DNA from: Taxillus chinensis
Taxonomy: Eukaryota > Streptophyta > Magnoliopsida > Santalales > Loranthaceae
DNA: 64,000 nucleotides
Reading direction: 5' to 3'
Assembly (NCBI GenBank): GCA_023512835.1
Contig: CM042089.1
Location: forward strand, 50,987,004-51,051,003
Part shown: in pieces, positions 1 through 10,010 of the stretch
Layout of the letters: each line of letters starts with the position of its first letter
How positions within the stretch are numbered: position 1 is the first letter of the stretch
Translations under genes and position numbers: made by a program
The notes under the pieces: model-generated
Databases searched by the model: none
What the model was told of the DNA's origin: nothing
The model's input: the letters and a program-made list of their open reading frames with translations, nothing else

Positions 1-822
1 CTATCGGAGTACGATATCATCTACGTACCTCAAAAAGCCATAAAAGGAAATGCAATAGCCGACTATCTGGCAGATAGAGCACTGGAAGACTTTGAGCCCA
101 TGACTATTGGCTTCCCAGATGAGCACATCAACATCATTTCGGCCGAAGTATCAGACATATGGACGATGTGGTTCGATGGAGCCTCCAATCTTCTAGGTCA
201 CGGTGTTGGGGCCATCCTGATATCCCCAAAAGGCGAACATTTTCCCATGGCGGCAAAGCTAACCTTCCCTTGTACAAACAATGTAGCAGAATATGAGGCT
301 TGTGTGATGGGACTTCAAGAAGCCATTAACAAAGGAATCAAAAAATTACGAGTGTTCGGTGATTCGGCACTCATCATTTTTCAAGTACGGGGTGAATGGG
401 AGACTCGAAACCACAAATTAATCCCATATCGGAAGCACGTTGTAGAGTTAGCCGAGCAATTCGAAGACATCACGTTCGAGCATATGCCCAGGGAATACAA
501 TCAGCTCCCTGACGCGCTGGCAACTCTAGCCTCCCTCCTTCGGCTAGACAAAAAGTTGGAAGTTCAATCTTTCGATATCCGTATACAAGATGCTCCTGCA
601 CATTGCATGGCCATTAACGAAAATACCGGAGAAAAGCCCTGGTATAATGATATCAAACAATACTTGCTTAAACAAGAGGATCCAGCTGAGGCCTCTGAGT
701 CTGATAAAAGAAATATCCGAAGGTCAGCATCCAACTATTATCTTGATGGCTCGATTCTGTACAAGAGAAACCATGACATGGTGTTATGCGGTGTATGGCA
801 AAAGAAGAATCGACACAAATAA
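1..822 (+). pseudogene. Ogre/Tat-type pol fragment: end of RNase H plus archaeal-type RNase H
   Basis: The frame is open from the first base, so the gene starts outside the window. The first ~35 codons match the end of a Ty3/gypsy RNase H (LSEYDIIYVPQKAIKG). A second RNase H fold follows from about 150 to 560: FDGAS with the first catalytic Asp, NNVAEYEA with Glu, GDSALI with Asp, and PDALATLAS at the end. A second, archaeal-type RNase H is a hallmark of the Tat clade (Ogre, Retand), where it would help remove RNA from the RNA/DNA hybrid during reverse transcription. The minus-strand copy at 9084-9581 is nearly the same protein. A one-base deletion near 790 shifts the frame, so the nominal stop at 820-822 is not the true end. 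Confidence 0.9.
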
Positions 823-1887
823 TGAAAGAAGTGCACGAAGGGGAATGTGGTTCACATGCAAACGGACATGCATTAACAAGACAAATCATGCGAATGGGCA
901 ATTATTGGGTCACCATGGAAAAAGATTGCATTGAATATGTGCGCAAATGCCTCAAGTGTCAAATTTATGGCGATAAGATCCAAGTGCCGCCGTCCAAACT
1001 ACACGTGATGGTTTTCCCGTGGCTGTTCTGGCTTTAGGGGCATTGACGTTATCGGACCAATATCTCCAAAAGCTTCTAATGGTCATCGTTTCATTTTGGT
1101 AGCCATTGATTACTTCACCAAGTGGGTAGAAGCAACATCATATGCTAATGTCACACAGGCTGTGGTACTTCGATTTATGCGGAACAACATCATATGCCGA
1201 TATGGGCTTCCCGAGCAGATCATAACGGACAATGTTGCCAATTTAAACAGTCGAATGATAGGGAGGTTGTGTGAAACATATAAAATTCAACACCGCAACT
1301 CGACCCCCTATCGCCCAAAGATGAATGGAGTAGTCATGGCAGCCAACAAGAACATTAAGAACATTATCAGAAAAATGACTGAAACATACAAAGATTGGCA
1401 CGAGAAGCTACCATATGCTTTGCATGCTTATCATACCTCAGTGCGAACATCGACCGGGGCAACTCCATTTTCTTTGGTCTACGGCATAGAAGTAGTTCTA
1501 CCGGTCGAAGTGGAGATACCTTCCCTCCGAGTACTTAAGGATACTCAGCTCGAAGAAGCAGAATGGGCCCAAAGTCATTACGAGCAGTTGAATTTAATTG
1601 AGAGCAAGCGCCTGGCAGCAGTTTGCAGAGGACAGCTGTATCAACAGAGAATGATAAACAATTACAATAAAAAGGTGAAGCCCAGAAGCTTTCAAGAGGG
1701 TGATCTTGTCCTCAAAAAGATCTTACCAATTCAACACGACCATAGAGGCAAGTGGACTCCCAATTATGAAGGCCCATATGTTGTGAAAAAAGCATTCTCG
1801 GGAGGCGCATTGATCCTTGCCAAAATGGACGGAGATGAGCTTCCTAATCCAGTGAATAGTGACACCGTCAAAAAGTTTTATGCTTAA
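786..1887 (+). pseudogene. Ogre/Tat-type integrase, frameshifted and missing the catalytic Glu
   Basis: This is a gypsy integrase of about 365 codons. It has the H/C zinc finger (HANGHALTRQIMR, then CLKCQIYGDK), the DDE core with Asp in GIDVIGP and ITDN, and the C-terminal segment ending at TAA 1885-1887. Compared with the minus copy at 7857-8966 it has a one-base deletion near 790 and a one-base insertion near 1030, so the core is read from 1096 in a different frame from the zinc finger. The catalytic Glu expected in the VEAANK-type motif is Met here (VMAANK, near 1333). It would integrate cDNA into host DNA if intact, but this copy is dead. Confidence 0.9.
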
Positions 1888-1920
1888 TTCTCATACCTCC
1901 CAACAATCCCTGTAATGAGC

Positions 1921-2045
1921 GGACTTGGTGAAAACCCGAAAGGGCACCAAGGGTAAAATACAAAGCTCCAACAAAAGACAAAAGAAAACAAAGGCGGACT
2001 TGGTGAAAACCTGAAAGGGCACCAAGGGTAAAATACAAAGCCAAC
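1921..2045 (+). repeat. tandem pair of ~47-bp repeats, each a GNRA-capped hairpin
   Basis: Two near-identical units start 75 bp apart, about 35 bp after the integrase stop. Each folds into an outer stem CTTGGTG/CACCAAG and an inner stem CCC/GGG. AAAA lies on one side between the stems, and GAAA closes the loop. The hairpins are at 1924-1951 and 1999-2026. In the second, one inner-stem base is changed (CCT with GGG), which still pairs as U-G. The same pair occurs at the same place in the minus copy (7708-7735 and 7785-7812). Conservation between copies suggests a structured RNA in the 3' UTR; the role is unknown. Confidence 0.8.
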
Positions 2046-3097
2046 AATAAATTTTGAAGGGTGAAACCAGTCATAAACTGAAAGGATCAGGACCACAACA
2101 AATAGGGTCCATTGCAAGCAGTAAAGACAACATCATCCAAAAACAACGACTGCAAACAGTGGAAGACTTGGTCAAACCTGCGGCACGCTCGAATCAAATT
2201 TGTACATTATGCTTTTAAAGACTTGCGATTCTGTTTATTAAATTATAACAATAGGACACTTTTTATGATATAAATATGTTTTGTGGAATTAAGCCAGCAA
2301 AAATCTTTTTTATCTCTTTAATCATGTTACATCGTCTTCATTTCACATTTAAGTAGAACATCTTAAATCCCCAGTAAAGCTCTTCTAGCATTGCCTTATG
2401 AGTAGGGCCAAGCTTAAAATCCCCAAACAACTTAAGGCCCCCAACTCGGAGTACTCATATCTCCACAGAATATCACTATCCCCAGAGAAGCCATCAAGTC
2501 AAGCTCCCTAATATGGCGGAGCTCAATTTAACAGATCATGCACAAAAGAGAGTTCCCCAACAATGACCGGACGGACTCTCCATCCAAAGAGAACATTGTT
2601 CCCCAACAAGTAGAATGTTAGCCAACCGCTCCAACAACGGCCAAACCCTCAGTAATACATCACATGGCATTCGATGCCTACATCGCATTGCATCACATGG
2701 CATCATATTTCACCACAAGTTGAGGTTTATGCATCCCCGCATACAGCACATTGCAGTCCATGCATCATTTACATACATTCAACATACTCTGTGATTTCAG
2801 GAATGTTACCGTCTCTGAAGATCCTAAGAGCTCATACTCATCAAGCTTCTCATCAAGCTATCCTAGCTTTCTTTGTTCAACTATATAACTCTTTCTTTGC
2901 AAATTCCCCAAGCTCTAAACGCATCCTTTTGGCAATTGACAAACTTTTTCCCTTTTGGGTCACCTCGTAGAGCGATCTCCTTGAGCGAACTCATAGAGGG
3001 AGCCCAAATTGGGTTACTTCCCAAACTCACCAATTCCTTAAAGCATTTCCCCATTTTCCAATTGATGTCTCCAACAAGTCTTTTCCATTTTCAATTT

Positions 3098-3890
3098 AAG
3101 CCTATCATTGCTGTGGGCTTTCCGTTTTCAATTCGAGCTTATCGTTGCTGTGGGCCTTTCATTTTTTAGTTTAAGCTTATCGTTGCTGTGGGCTTTTCCA
3201 TTTTCAATTTAAGCCTATCATTGCTGTGGGCTTTCCATTTTCAATTCGAGCCTATCGTTGCTGTGGGCCTTTCAATTTTTAGTTCAAGCCTATCGTCTCG
3301 TTGTTGTGGGCTGTTCCATTTTCAATTTAAGCCTATCGTTGCTGTGGGCTTTCCATTTTCAATTCGAGCTTATCGTTGCTGTGGGCCTTTCAATTTTTAG
3401 TTCAAGCCTATCGTCTCGTTGCTATGGGTTGTTCCATTTTCAATTTAAGCCTATCGTTACTGTGGGCTTTTCCATTTTCAATTTAAGCCTATCGCTGCTG
3501 TGGGCCTTTCATTTTTTAATTCAAGCCTATCGCTGCTGTGGGCTTTCCATCTTCAATTCAAGCCTATCGTTGCTGTGGGCCGTTCCATTTTCAGTTAAGC
3601 CTATCATTACTGTGGGCCTTTTTCATTTTTCAATTCAAGCCTATCGTTGTTGTGGGCCTTTCCATTTTCAGTTAAGCCTATCATTACTGTGGGCCTTTTT
3701 TATTCTTTAATTCAAGCCTATCATTGCCGTGGGCTTTCCATTTTTTCGTTCGCGCCTATCATTGCTGTGGGCTTTTCACTTTTCAATTTAAGCCTATCAT
3801 TGCTGAGGGCTTTTTATTTTTTTACCAAAGTCTACCGTTGCCGTAGGCTCTCTTTTTCAGTTCAAGCCTGTCATTGTTGAAGGCTTTCAA
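3098..3890 (+). repeat. minisatellite, ~37-40 bp units, about 20 copies
   Basis: The unit has a conserved core close to CCTATCGTTGCTGTGGGC followed by a T-rich spacer (TTTCCATTTTCAATTCAAG). About 20 imperfect copies run head to tail; the last few drift (CTACCGTTGCCGTAGGC). The apparent open frames across it are only the repeat read in phase. It sits in the 3' UTR just upstream of the LTR, where Tat-clade elements are known to breed satellite repeats. Confidence 0.9.
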
Positions 3891-4084
3891 TCTCCAATAG
3901 CTTTATATCGTAGGCAGCCTCAGATGCCTCATCAAAGTCTCATCCACGTCCACCAACCTATGAAGCCCTTTTTGCCCCTCGGGGATGGACCCAACCGTCA
4001 CATAGTACTCTCCTTCTGCTTTAAAACCAGGTAAGTCAGGAAAGTGCTCCAACCCGTCCAAAATGACTCCCTTTTATCTTTGTA

Positions 4085-4106
4085 CACTGTTTGTATACAA
4101 ACAGTG
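4085..4106. other. 22-bp perfect palindrome next to the polypurine tract
   Basis: A perfect inverted repeat centred on GTATAC, with arms CACTGTTTGTA and TACAAACAGTG. It extends to 30 bp with one mismatched pair. It ends 3 bp before the polypurine tract. Confidence 0.85.
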
Positions 4107-4109
4107 CAC

Positions 4110-4122
4110 AAAGAGGGGCAGC
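4110..4122 (+). promoter_or_regulatory. polypurine tract of the plus-strand Ogre/Tat-type element
   Basis: AAAGAGGGGCAGC stands directly before TGTTGGACCCC, the start of the long terminal repeat. This is the normal arrangement of the plus-strand primer and 3' LTR, and it is the main evidence for the LTR orientation used here. Confidence 0.75.
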
Positions 4123-4611
4123 TGTTGGACCCCATTTTGTCTGGGTTGGACATACTAAACCCCATTTGATATACCTTTATGCCCATGCCATATACCTTGT
4201 TGAACAGGTCCACAATGATCCCATACTTCCAAGGAATGGTTTACCACAATTTGCACGAGATGAATACAATTGACACGGACGGGGGAGTCCAAAATTAATG
4301 ACTTCTTCTACAAGTCTTTGAAGTGCCCCACGACCAACACCAGGTGATAGAGGATGAAAATCGGAGACTAACGCACTTGACCGAGCTCAAATCCGACTTA
4401 AAATGAAGAAGTTATGGCCAAAACAAATCTTCGTTGGAAAAGTCAAAACTAGCCAAAAGACGGTCAATGCCCCTGGTCAAACTGCCCAAAAAAGTGGCCA
4501 TGCGAAATTCGTCAAAGCGTCAATTTAGGCGAATACGGATCTCCCCAAACAATCCCTGGAAAGTTATCCGTTTTTGCATTTTAGGTGAAGGGTAAGAAGG
4601 TAATTAAAAGT

Positions 4612-5035
4612 TAAAAAAAAAAACTTCGGCGTTGACCATTGACCGTTGACCTGCCGACACTTCGACCCTCTGAAGCCTCGAAGCCCCGCTGCCAACACTC
4701 CGACCTTTGACTCGCCCTTTCGACCTTCAACCCCCTAACTCTCGAAGCCTTGAAGCCCCCCTGCCGACACTCCGACCTTCGACCCTTCGACCCTTGACCC
4801 TCGAAGCCCCACTGCCGACACTCCGACCTTCGACCCTTCGACCCTGGACACGCGAAGCCTATAAACCTTTGACCTGCCGACACTCCAACCTTCGAACCTT
4901 GACCCGGATGCCTGTAAGCCTTCGCCCCACCAAAATTTCGACCCACCGAAGCCTCGACCCTACCGACACTTCGACCTGCCGACACTCCGACCTGCCGACA
5001 CTTCGACCCTCTGACCCCTTTGACCTTTGCTAGTT
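4612..5035 (+). promoter_or_regulatory. W-box-rich, TCGAAG-based repetitive block in the LTR
   Basis: At least eight TTGAC cores occur in about 420 bp: three within 20 bp near 4632-4651, then near 4707, 4793, 4868, 4898 and 5019. More TTGACC/GGTCAA sites lie at 4370-4480. TTGAC(C/T) is the binding core of plant WRKY factors. The same block is full of degenerate CTTCGA/CGACCTTCG repeats. It lies 0.5-0.9 kb inside the LTR start, in the presumed U3. Whether it works as an enhancer is an inference. Confidence 0.5.
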
Positions 5036-7072
5036 GGCGTTTCTCATTGGCTCTGCACGCTGTTTTTTTCTTTCTTTCTTTTTCTCGCTGGCTTCACGAG
5101 ACCCGTCTTCTGTGCTGGCCATCTGACAAGGAATCATTTCTCAACAACCTGTCAGTCACATGTGCTGCTAAAATACAAATTCAAAAGGCAATCATGAGCT
5201 CCCCTTTTTCCGCATAAGCTGTCCACCCGACCAAGCACTGATCTGCAAATAATAATGCACCCGACAAAACATTTATTGCAGCAATTAATGAGTCCAGCCA
5301 AAAATTTTCTGCAGCCCTTTAAGATGCAGTCTTCAGTTCCTGCGCAAAGGAGGAGAGGGCCATCATCGTTGAAAAAAAAATTGCAAAACCTTCCCCCCAG
5401 CTTTGTTCCAGTAGAAAAAAGAGAAAGAAAGCCCTGTTGGTGAAAAAAAAAAAAGGAGAGACACAGAGACCCCTCATCGTTGAAAAGCTGCTACTAGTGT
5501 TACGTCCAAGCTTCTTCCCTGCAAAAAAAAAAAGAGAGAGAAAAAAAGAAAGACAGAAAAGGGAAAGAGATCACGCCTGAGATTCCCACGTAAAAAAAAA
5601 AAAAAGAGATTTCCACCCCAGCTTCCTCCCTGCAAAAAAAAAAAAAAGAGAGACTCCTCAACATCAAAAAACGCCCAGACTTCAAAAGAAGAAGAGAGAG
5701 ATTCAAAACCCAGAAAAAAAAAAAGGAGATAACGCCAAAGAAAAACGTCTCCCTGACTGTCATCCTCTCTCAGATTCATCCTAAAAAAAAATGCCCCAGT
5801 TTCTTCCCTGCAAAAACGTCCAGAGAAAGAGAGGGGGAAGGCGAGTTTAGTCCCAGAAAACGCCCAGCCACTTCTTTTCAAAAACACCAAGAAAGGAGTC
5901 ACGCCTTCCTGCCAACGTTGCAGCAATCGGAGCCCCAAATCCAAGATAAAGTCGGGTTAATTTTTCATTTCGATTACCTTACGCTATTCTCTTGTTTTTG
6001 TTTTGTAATTGTTCTGTTGTGTTGTTTCTTTTCATTATCTTGCTTTTTATTCATTTTCTTTTATTTTATTGATTGTACTTGTCATTTCACACAAAGTTGT
6101 AATATGTAATAGCAAAGAAACTCAAAAAAAAAAAAAGAGGCAAAAAAGAGAGGTATAAAAAAAAAGAGATGAAAAAAAAACAAAAACAAAAAAAGGGGAA
6201 AAAGAAAAAAAATGCTTTTGTTTTTCTTTTGTGGATGTCACACTCACACACTCCACATCTATTTTGATATATGTGTTCCTATGTATTTTCAATTGTTGAA
6301 ACTTGTAGATTTAGGTTCAAAGCTTAAAAAAAAACACACAAGAAATAACAAAATGTTTTTTTCCAATACGTTATCTATAAAATGTTTTTCTATAAAAAAG
6401 TTTCCAAATATGTTCAAAATGTCTCCTTGAAAAAAAACAAACAAAAAAAGAAAAAACGCTTGTGCAATAAAAATGTTCCAAAATTCTTTCCAAAACAAAA
6501 AAACATGAGACCCGTATGTTTTCCAAATCCATTTAAAACAAAAAAAAACATGTTTTACCTTCCAAAAACAAAAAAAAAAAAAACAAAAACAAAAAACAAA
6601 AAAGAAAGCAAAACCAAAACCAAACGTTTTTTACAAAACATTAAAAAAATGTATGTTTTCTAACCCAAAAAACCAAAAAAAAGGGAAAATAAAAACCATT
6701 TTTAAGACTTCAATTTCCAAAAGTAAAACCAAAAAACCAAAACCAACCCATAGGCTCTCATTCTTCACTTCAAATAAAAACCCAATACTTTTAGGATTCC
6801 CTTTAGAAATTTAGGATAAATCCATTTTAACCATAACTTTAACAAATAACTTAGCCAAATAAAAATCATAGACTTTTAGAAAATTTAACCCAGTCATAGC
6901 AGTACAAATAAAAGAAAAACCTCCTCCTCCTAAATTAGATACCGAAAGGGCGCTGTAAGGGTGCTAATTCTTCCCTACACGTAACCAACTCTTGAACCCT
7001 TCTCTGATGACGCAGACCATACACTTTAAACTACTCAAAGTAGAGGGTATCCAACTGTACCCCAAAAACAGT

Positions 7073-7084
7073 TGGTGGCGACTC
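7073..7084 (+). other. primer-binding-site-like motif inside the LTR unit
   Basis: TGGTGGCGACTC would pair with a tRNA ending GAGTCGCCACCA, and CCCCAAAAACA just before it looks like an LTR end. However, the TSD-defined unit runs about 70 bp further, so in these copies the motif lies inside the LTR. It is conserved in the copies near 18920, 47500, 55985 and 60565. Confidence 0.35.
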
Positions 7085-7153
7085 TAAAACTTCTCACCAT
7101 TGGTTTAGTTTGAGCTCACCCCAAACGGGCCCGAACGAAAACCAGTGATGACA

Positions 7154-7856
7154 GGGAGTATGCTCTATCTTTGCTGGGGAACTCCCTTTTATGGATGAAG
7201 GGTCTGTTTAATTTAGCTTCGCCACATTGAGGAGCTTGACTTGACGACTTCTCTGGGGATAGTGATATTCTGTGGAGATATGGGTACTCTGATTTGGGGG
7301 ACTTAATTTGTTTGGGGATTTTGAGCTTGACCCTACTCACAAGGCAATGCTAAAAGAGCTTACTGGGGATTTAAGATATTCTACTTAAATGTGAAATGAA
7401 GATGATAAAATATGATTAAGGATATAGAACGGGATTTTGCTAGTTTGATCCCACAAAACATGTGTATCATAAAAAGTGCCCTATTGTTATAATCTGATAA
7501 ACAGAATTACAAGTCTTTAAAAAGCATAATATACAAATTTGATTCGAGTGTGCCTTAGGTTTGACCAAGTCTTCCACCATTTGTAGCTACTGTCTTTAGG
7601 TGATGCTATTTCCACTGTTTGCAAAGGACCCTGTTTTAGGTGGTCCTGATCCTTGGATTCTAACTGCTTTCACCGTTTAGAATTTGTCGTTGGCTTTGTA
7701 TTTTACCCTTGGTGCCCTTTTGGGTTTTCACCAAGTCCGCCTTTGTTTGCTTCTTTGTCTTTTGTTGGAGCTTTGTATTTTACCCTTGGTGCCCTTTCGG
7801 GTTTTCACCAAGTCCGCTCATTGCAGGGATGAGAATCTTGTTGAGAGGTATGAGAG
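7154..7856 (-). other. 3' UTR of the minus-strand Ogre-type element, with paired hairpins
   Basis: On the minus strand this follows the integrase stop and matches 1888-2560 of the plus copy. It carries the same two hairpins, at 7785-7812 (loop GAAA) and 7708-7735 (loop AAAA; on this strand the inner arms are CCC/GGG). It stops abruptly at 7154 against the end of the LTR and lacks the minisatellite and polypurine tract of the plus copy, so its 3' end is cut off or replaced. Confidence 0.75.
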
Positions 7857-8966
7857 TTAAGCATAGAACTTTTTCACCGCATCGCTATTCACCGGTTTAG
7901 AGTGCTCATCCCCATCCATTCTGGCAAGGATTAAGGCACCTCCTGAGAATGCTTTTTTCACCACATATGGCCCTTCATTATTGGGAGTCCACTTGCCTCT
8001 ATGGTCATGTTGAATTGGTAAAATCTTCTTGAGGACGAGGTCACCCGCTTGAAAACTTCTAGGCTTCACCTTTTTATTGTAGTTGTTCATCATTCTCTGT
8101 TGATATAGCTGTCCTCTGTAAACAGCCGCCAAACGTTTGCCCTCAATTAAATTCAACTGCTCATAACGACTTGTGGCCCATTCTGCTTCTTCGAGCTGAG
8201 TATCCTTTAGTACTCGGAGGGAAGGTATCTCCACTTCGACAGGTAAGACTGCCTCCATACCAAAAACCAAAGAAAACGGAGTCGCCCCGGTTGATGTTCG
8301 CACTGAGGTACGATAAGCATGCAAAGCATATGGTAGCTTCTCATGCCAATCCTTGTATATCTCAGTTATCTTTCTGATAATGTTTTTGATGTTCTTATTG
8401 GCCACTTCAACTGCTTCATTCATTTTTGGGCGATAGGGAGTCGAGTTGCAGTGTTGGATTTTGTATGTTTCGCACAACTTACCCATCATCCGACTGTTCA
8501 AATTGGCAGCATTGTCTGTTATGATCTGGTCAGGAAGTCCATAGCGGCATATGATGTTATTCCGCATAAATCTAAGTACCACAGCTTGTGTGACGTTGGC
8601 ATATGACGCTGCTTCTACCCACTTGGTAAAGTAATCGATGGCCACTAAGATGAAGCGGTGACCATTGGAAGCTTTTGGCAAGATTGGTCCGATAACGTCG
8701 ATGCCCCAAAGCGAAAACGGCCACGGGGAAACCATCACATGCAATCTAGATGGCGGTACTTGGATTTTATCGCCATAAATTTGACACTTGAGGCATTTGC
8801 GCACATATTCAATACAATCTTTCTCCATGGTTACCCAATAATAGCCCATTCGCATGATTTGCCTTGTTAATGCATGTCCATTTGCGTGTGAACCGCATTC
8901 TCCTTCGTGCACTTCTTTCATTATCTGTTTCGACTCTTCTTTTGCCACACACCGCAATAACATCAT
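7857..8966 (-). pseudogene. Ogre-type integrase, frame intact
   Basis: A 369-codon open segment in the same frame as the upstream RNase H domains, joined to them across a TAG at 9084-9086. It has the zinc finger (HANGHALTRQIMR, CLKCQIYGDK) and the DDE core: Asp in GIDVIGP, Asp in ITDN, and Glu in EAVEVANK. All three catalytic residues remain. The C-terminal part ends ...VKKFYA. It is the best preserved enzyme of the element, but it cannot be made from the polyprotein because of upstream stops. Confidence 0.9.
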
Positions 8967-9083
8967 GTCATGGTTTCTCTTATATAGAATGGGACCATCA
9001 AGGTAGTAGTTGGACGCCGACCTTCGGATATTCCATTTATCAGACTCAGAGGCCTCTGCTGGGTATTCTTGCTTAAGTAAATA

Positions 9084-9581
9084 CTATTTGACGTTATCAA
9101 ACCAAGGTTTTTCTTCAGTATTTCCTTCAATGGCGATGCAATGTGCAGGAGCATCTTGTATACGGATATCAAAAGACTGGACTTCCAATGTTGTGTCTAG
9201 TCGAAGGAGGGAGGCTAGAGTCGCCAGTGCATCAGGAAGCTGATTGTATTCCCTGGGCATATGCTCGAATGTGATGTCTTCGAATTGCTCGGCTAACTCT
9301 ATAACATACTCCCAATAGGGGATTAGTTTGTGGTTTCGAGTCTCCCATTCACCCCTTACTTGAAAAATGATGAGTGCCGAATCACCGAACACTCGTAATT
9401 TTTTTATTCGTTTGTTAATTGCTTCTTGAAGTCCCATCACACAAGCCTCATATTCTGCTACATTATTTGTACAAGGGAAGGTTAGCTTTGCTACCATGGG
9501 GAAATGTTCACCTTTTGGGGATATCAGGATGGCCCCAACACCGTGACCTAAGAGACTAGAGGCTCCATCAAACCACATCAT
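9084..9581 (-). pseudogene. archaeal-type second RNase H domain of Ogre-type pol
   Basis: 165 codons with WFDGASSLLGHG (first Asp), NNVAEYEACV (Glu), FGDSALI (Asp) and DALATLAS. It is bounded by in-frame stops at both ends. It lies between the first RNase H (9591-10001) and integrase, the order RT, RNase H, aRNase H, integrase that marks the Tat clade. The plus copy at 1-822 has a sense codon where this one has the upstream TGA (VSDIW against I-stop-DIW), so the stop is a later mutation. Confidence 0.9.
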
Positions 9582-9590
9582 CCATATGTC

Positions 9591-10001
9591 TCATATGTCG
9601 GCCGTGAGAATGTTGATGTGTTCATCTGGAAATCCAACAGTCATAGGCTCGTAATCTTCTAGTGCTCTGTCTGCCAAGTAATCAGCTATTGCACTCCCTT
9701 TGATGGCTTTTTGCGGCACATAAATGATATCATATTCCGATAGGACCAATTGCCATTTGGCAATTCTTCCAGAGATGGATGGCTTTTCCAAGAGATATTT
9801 GAGTGGATCATGCCTCGAAATCAGCCATGTGGTATGATAAAGAGTGTATTGCCTCAATCGTCTTGTTATCCAAACAAGGGCGCAACATGTCTTTTCCAAT
9901 GGTGTGTAATTCGTTTCATTGATGGTGAACTTCTTGCTCCGATAATAAATGGCCTGCTCCTTCTTGCCTGTAGAATCATGTTGCCCCAAGACACAACCCA
10001 T
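9591..10001 (-). pseudogene. first (gypsy-type) RNase H of Ogre-type pol
   Basis: 136 codons: GCVLGQHDSTGK, AIYYRSKKFT, NYTPLEKTCCALVW, then LLEKPSISGRIAKWQ and IADYLADRALED. This is the normal Ty3/gypsy RNase H attached to RT. It is in frame with RT but separated from it by a TAA at 10011-10013. Confidence 0.88.
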
Positions 10002-10010
10002 TGAGGACCC

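Larger units (their letters stand above)
1888..4109 (+). other. long 3' UTR of the plus-strand Ogre/Tat-type element
   Basis: About 2.2 kb lies between the integrase stop and the polypurine tract with no convincing coding frame. The first ~660 bp match the 3' UTR of the minus-strand copy (7154-7856 read in reverse). From about 2560 it holds sequence the minus copy lacks, including the minisatellite at 3098-3890. Long, fast-evolving 3' UTRs carrying tandem repeats are typical of Tat-clade elements. Confidence 0.75.
4123..7153 (+). mobile_element. Ogre/Tat-type 3' LTR, 3.03 kb
   Basis: It starts TGTTGGACCCC after the polypurine tract and ends CCAGTGATGACA. Related full units lie at 47428-50719, 55911-58955 and 60492-63936, and a part at 17201-18994. 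Two of these have exact 5-bp TSDs at these same ends, which fixes the boundaries. Inside, from left to right, are a TCGA/TTGACC-rich block (4612-5035), a segment of A-runs and purine tracts (5370-5790), a T-rich then A-rich zone (5960-6740), and a conserved terminal ~260 bp. No base repeats at its two flanks, because the left flank is the inside of the element. Confidence 0.75.

Noticed and set aside
3188..3880. Open frames of up to 150 codons with repeated HFQF/VAVG-like peptide units
   Set aside because: They are the 37-40-bp minisatellite read in phase; there is no start context, homology or domain, and all frames are repetitive.
5474..5944. 156-codon Phe-rich minus-strand frame resembling a membrane protein
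   Set aside because: Produced by A-runs and GAGAGA purine tracts on the plus strand; the hydrophobicity is an artefact of TTT/TTC codons.
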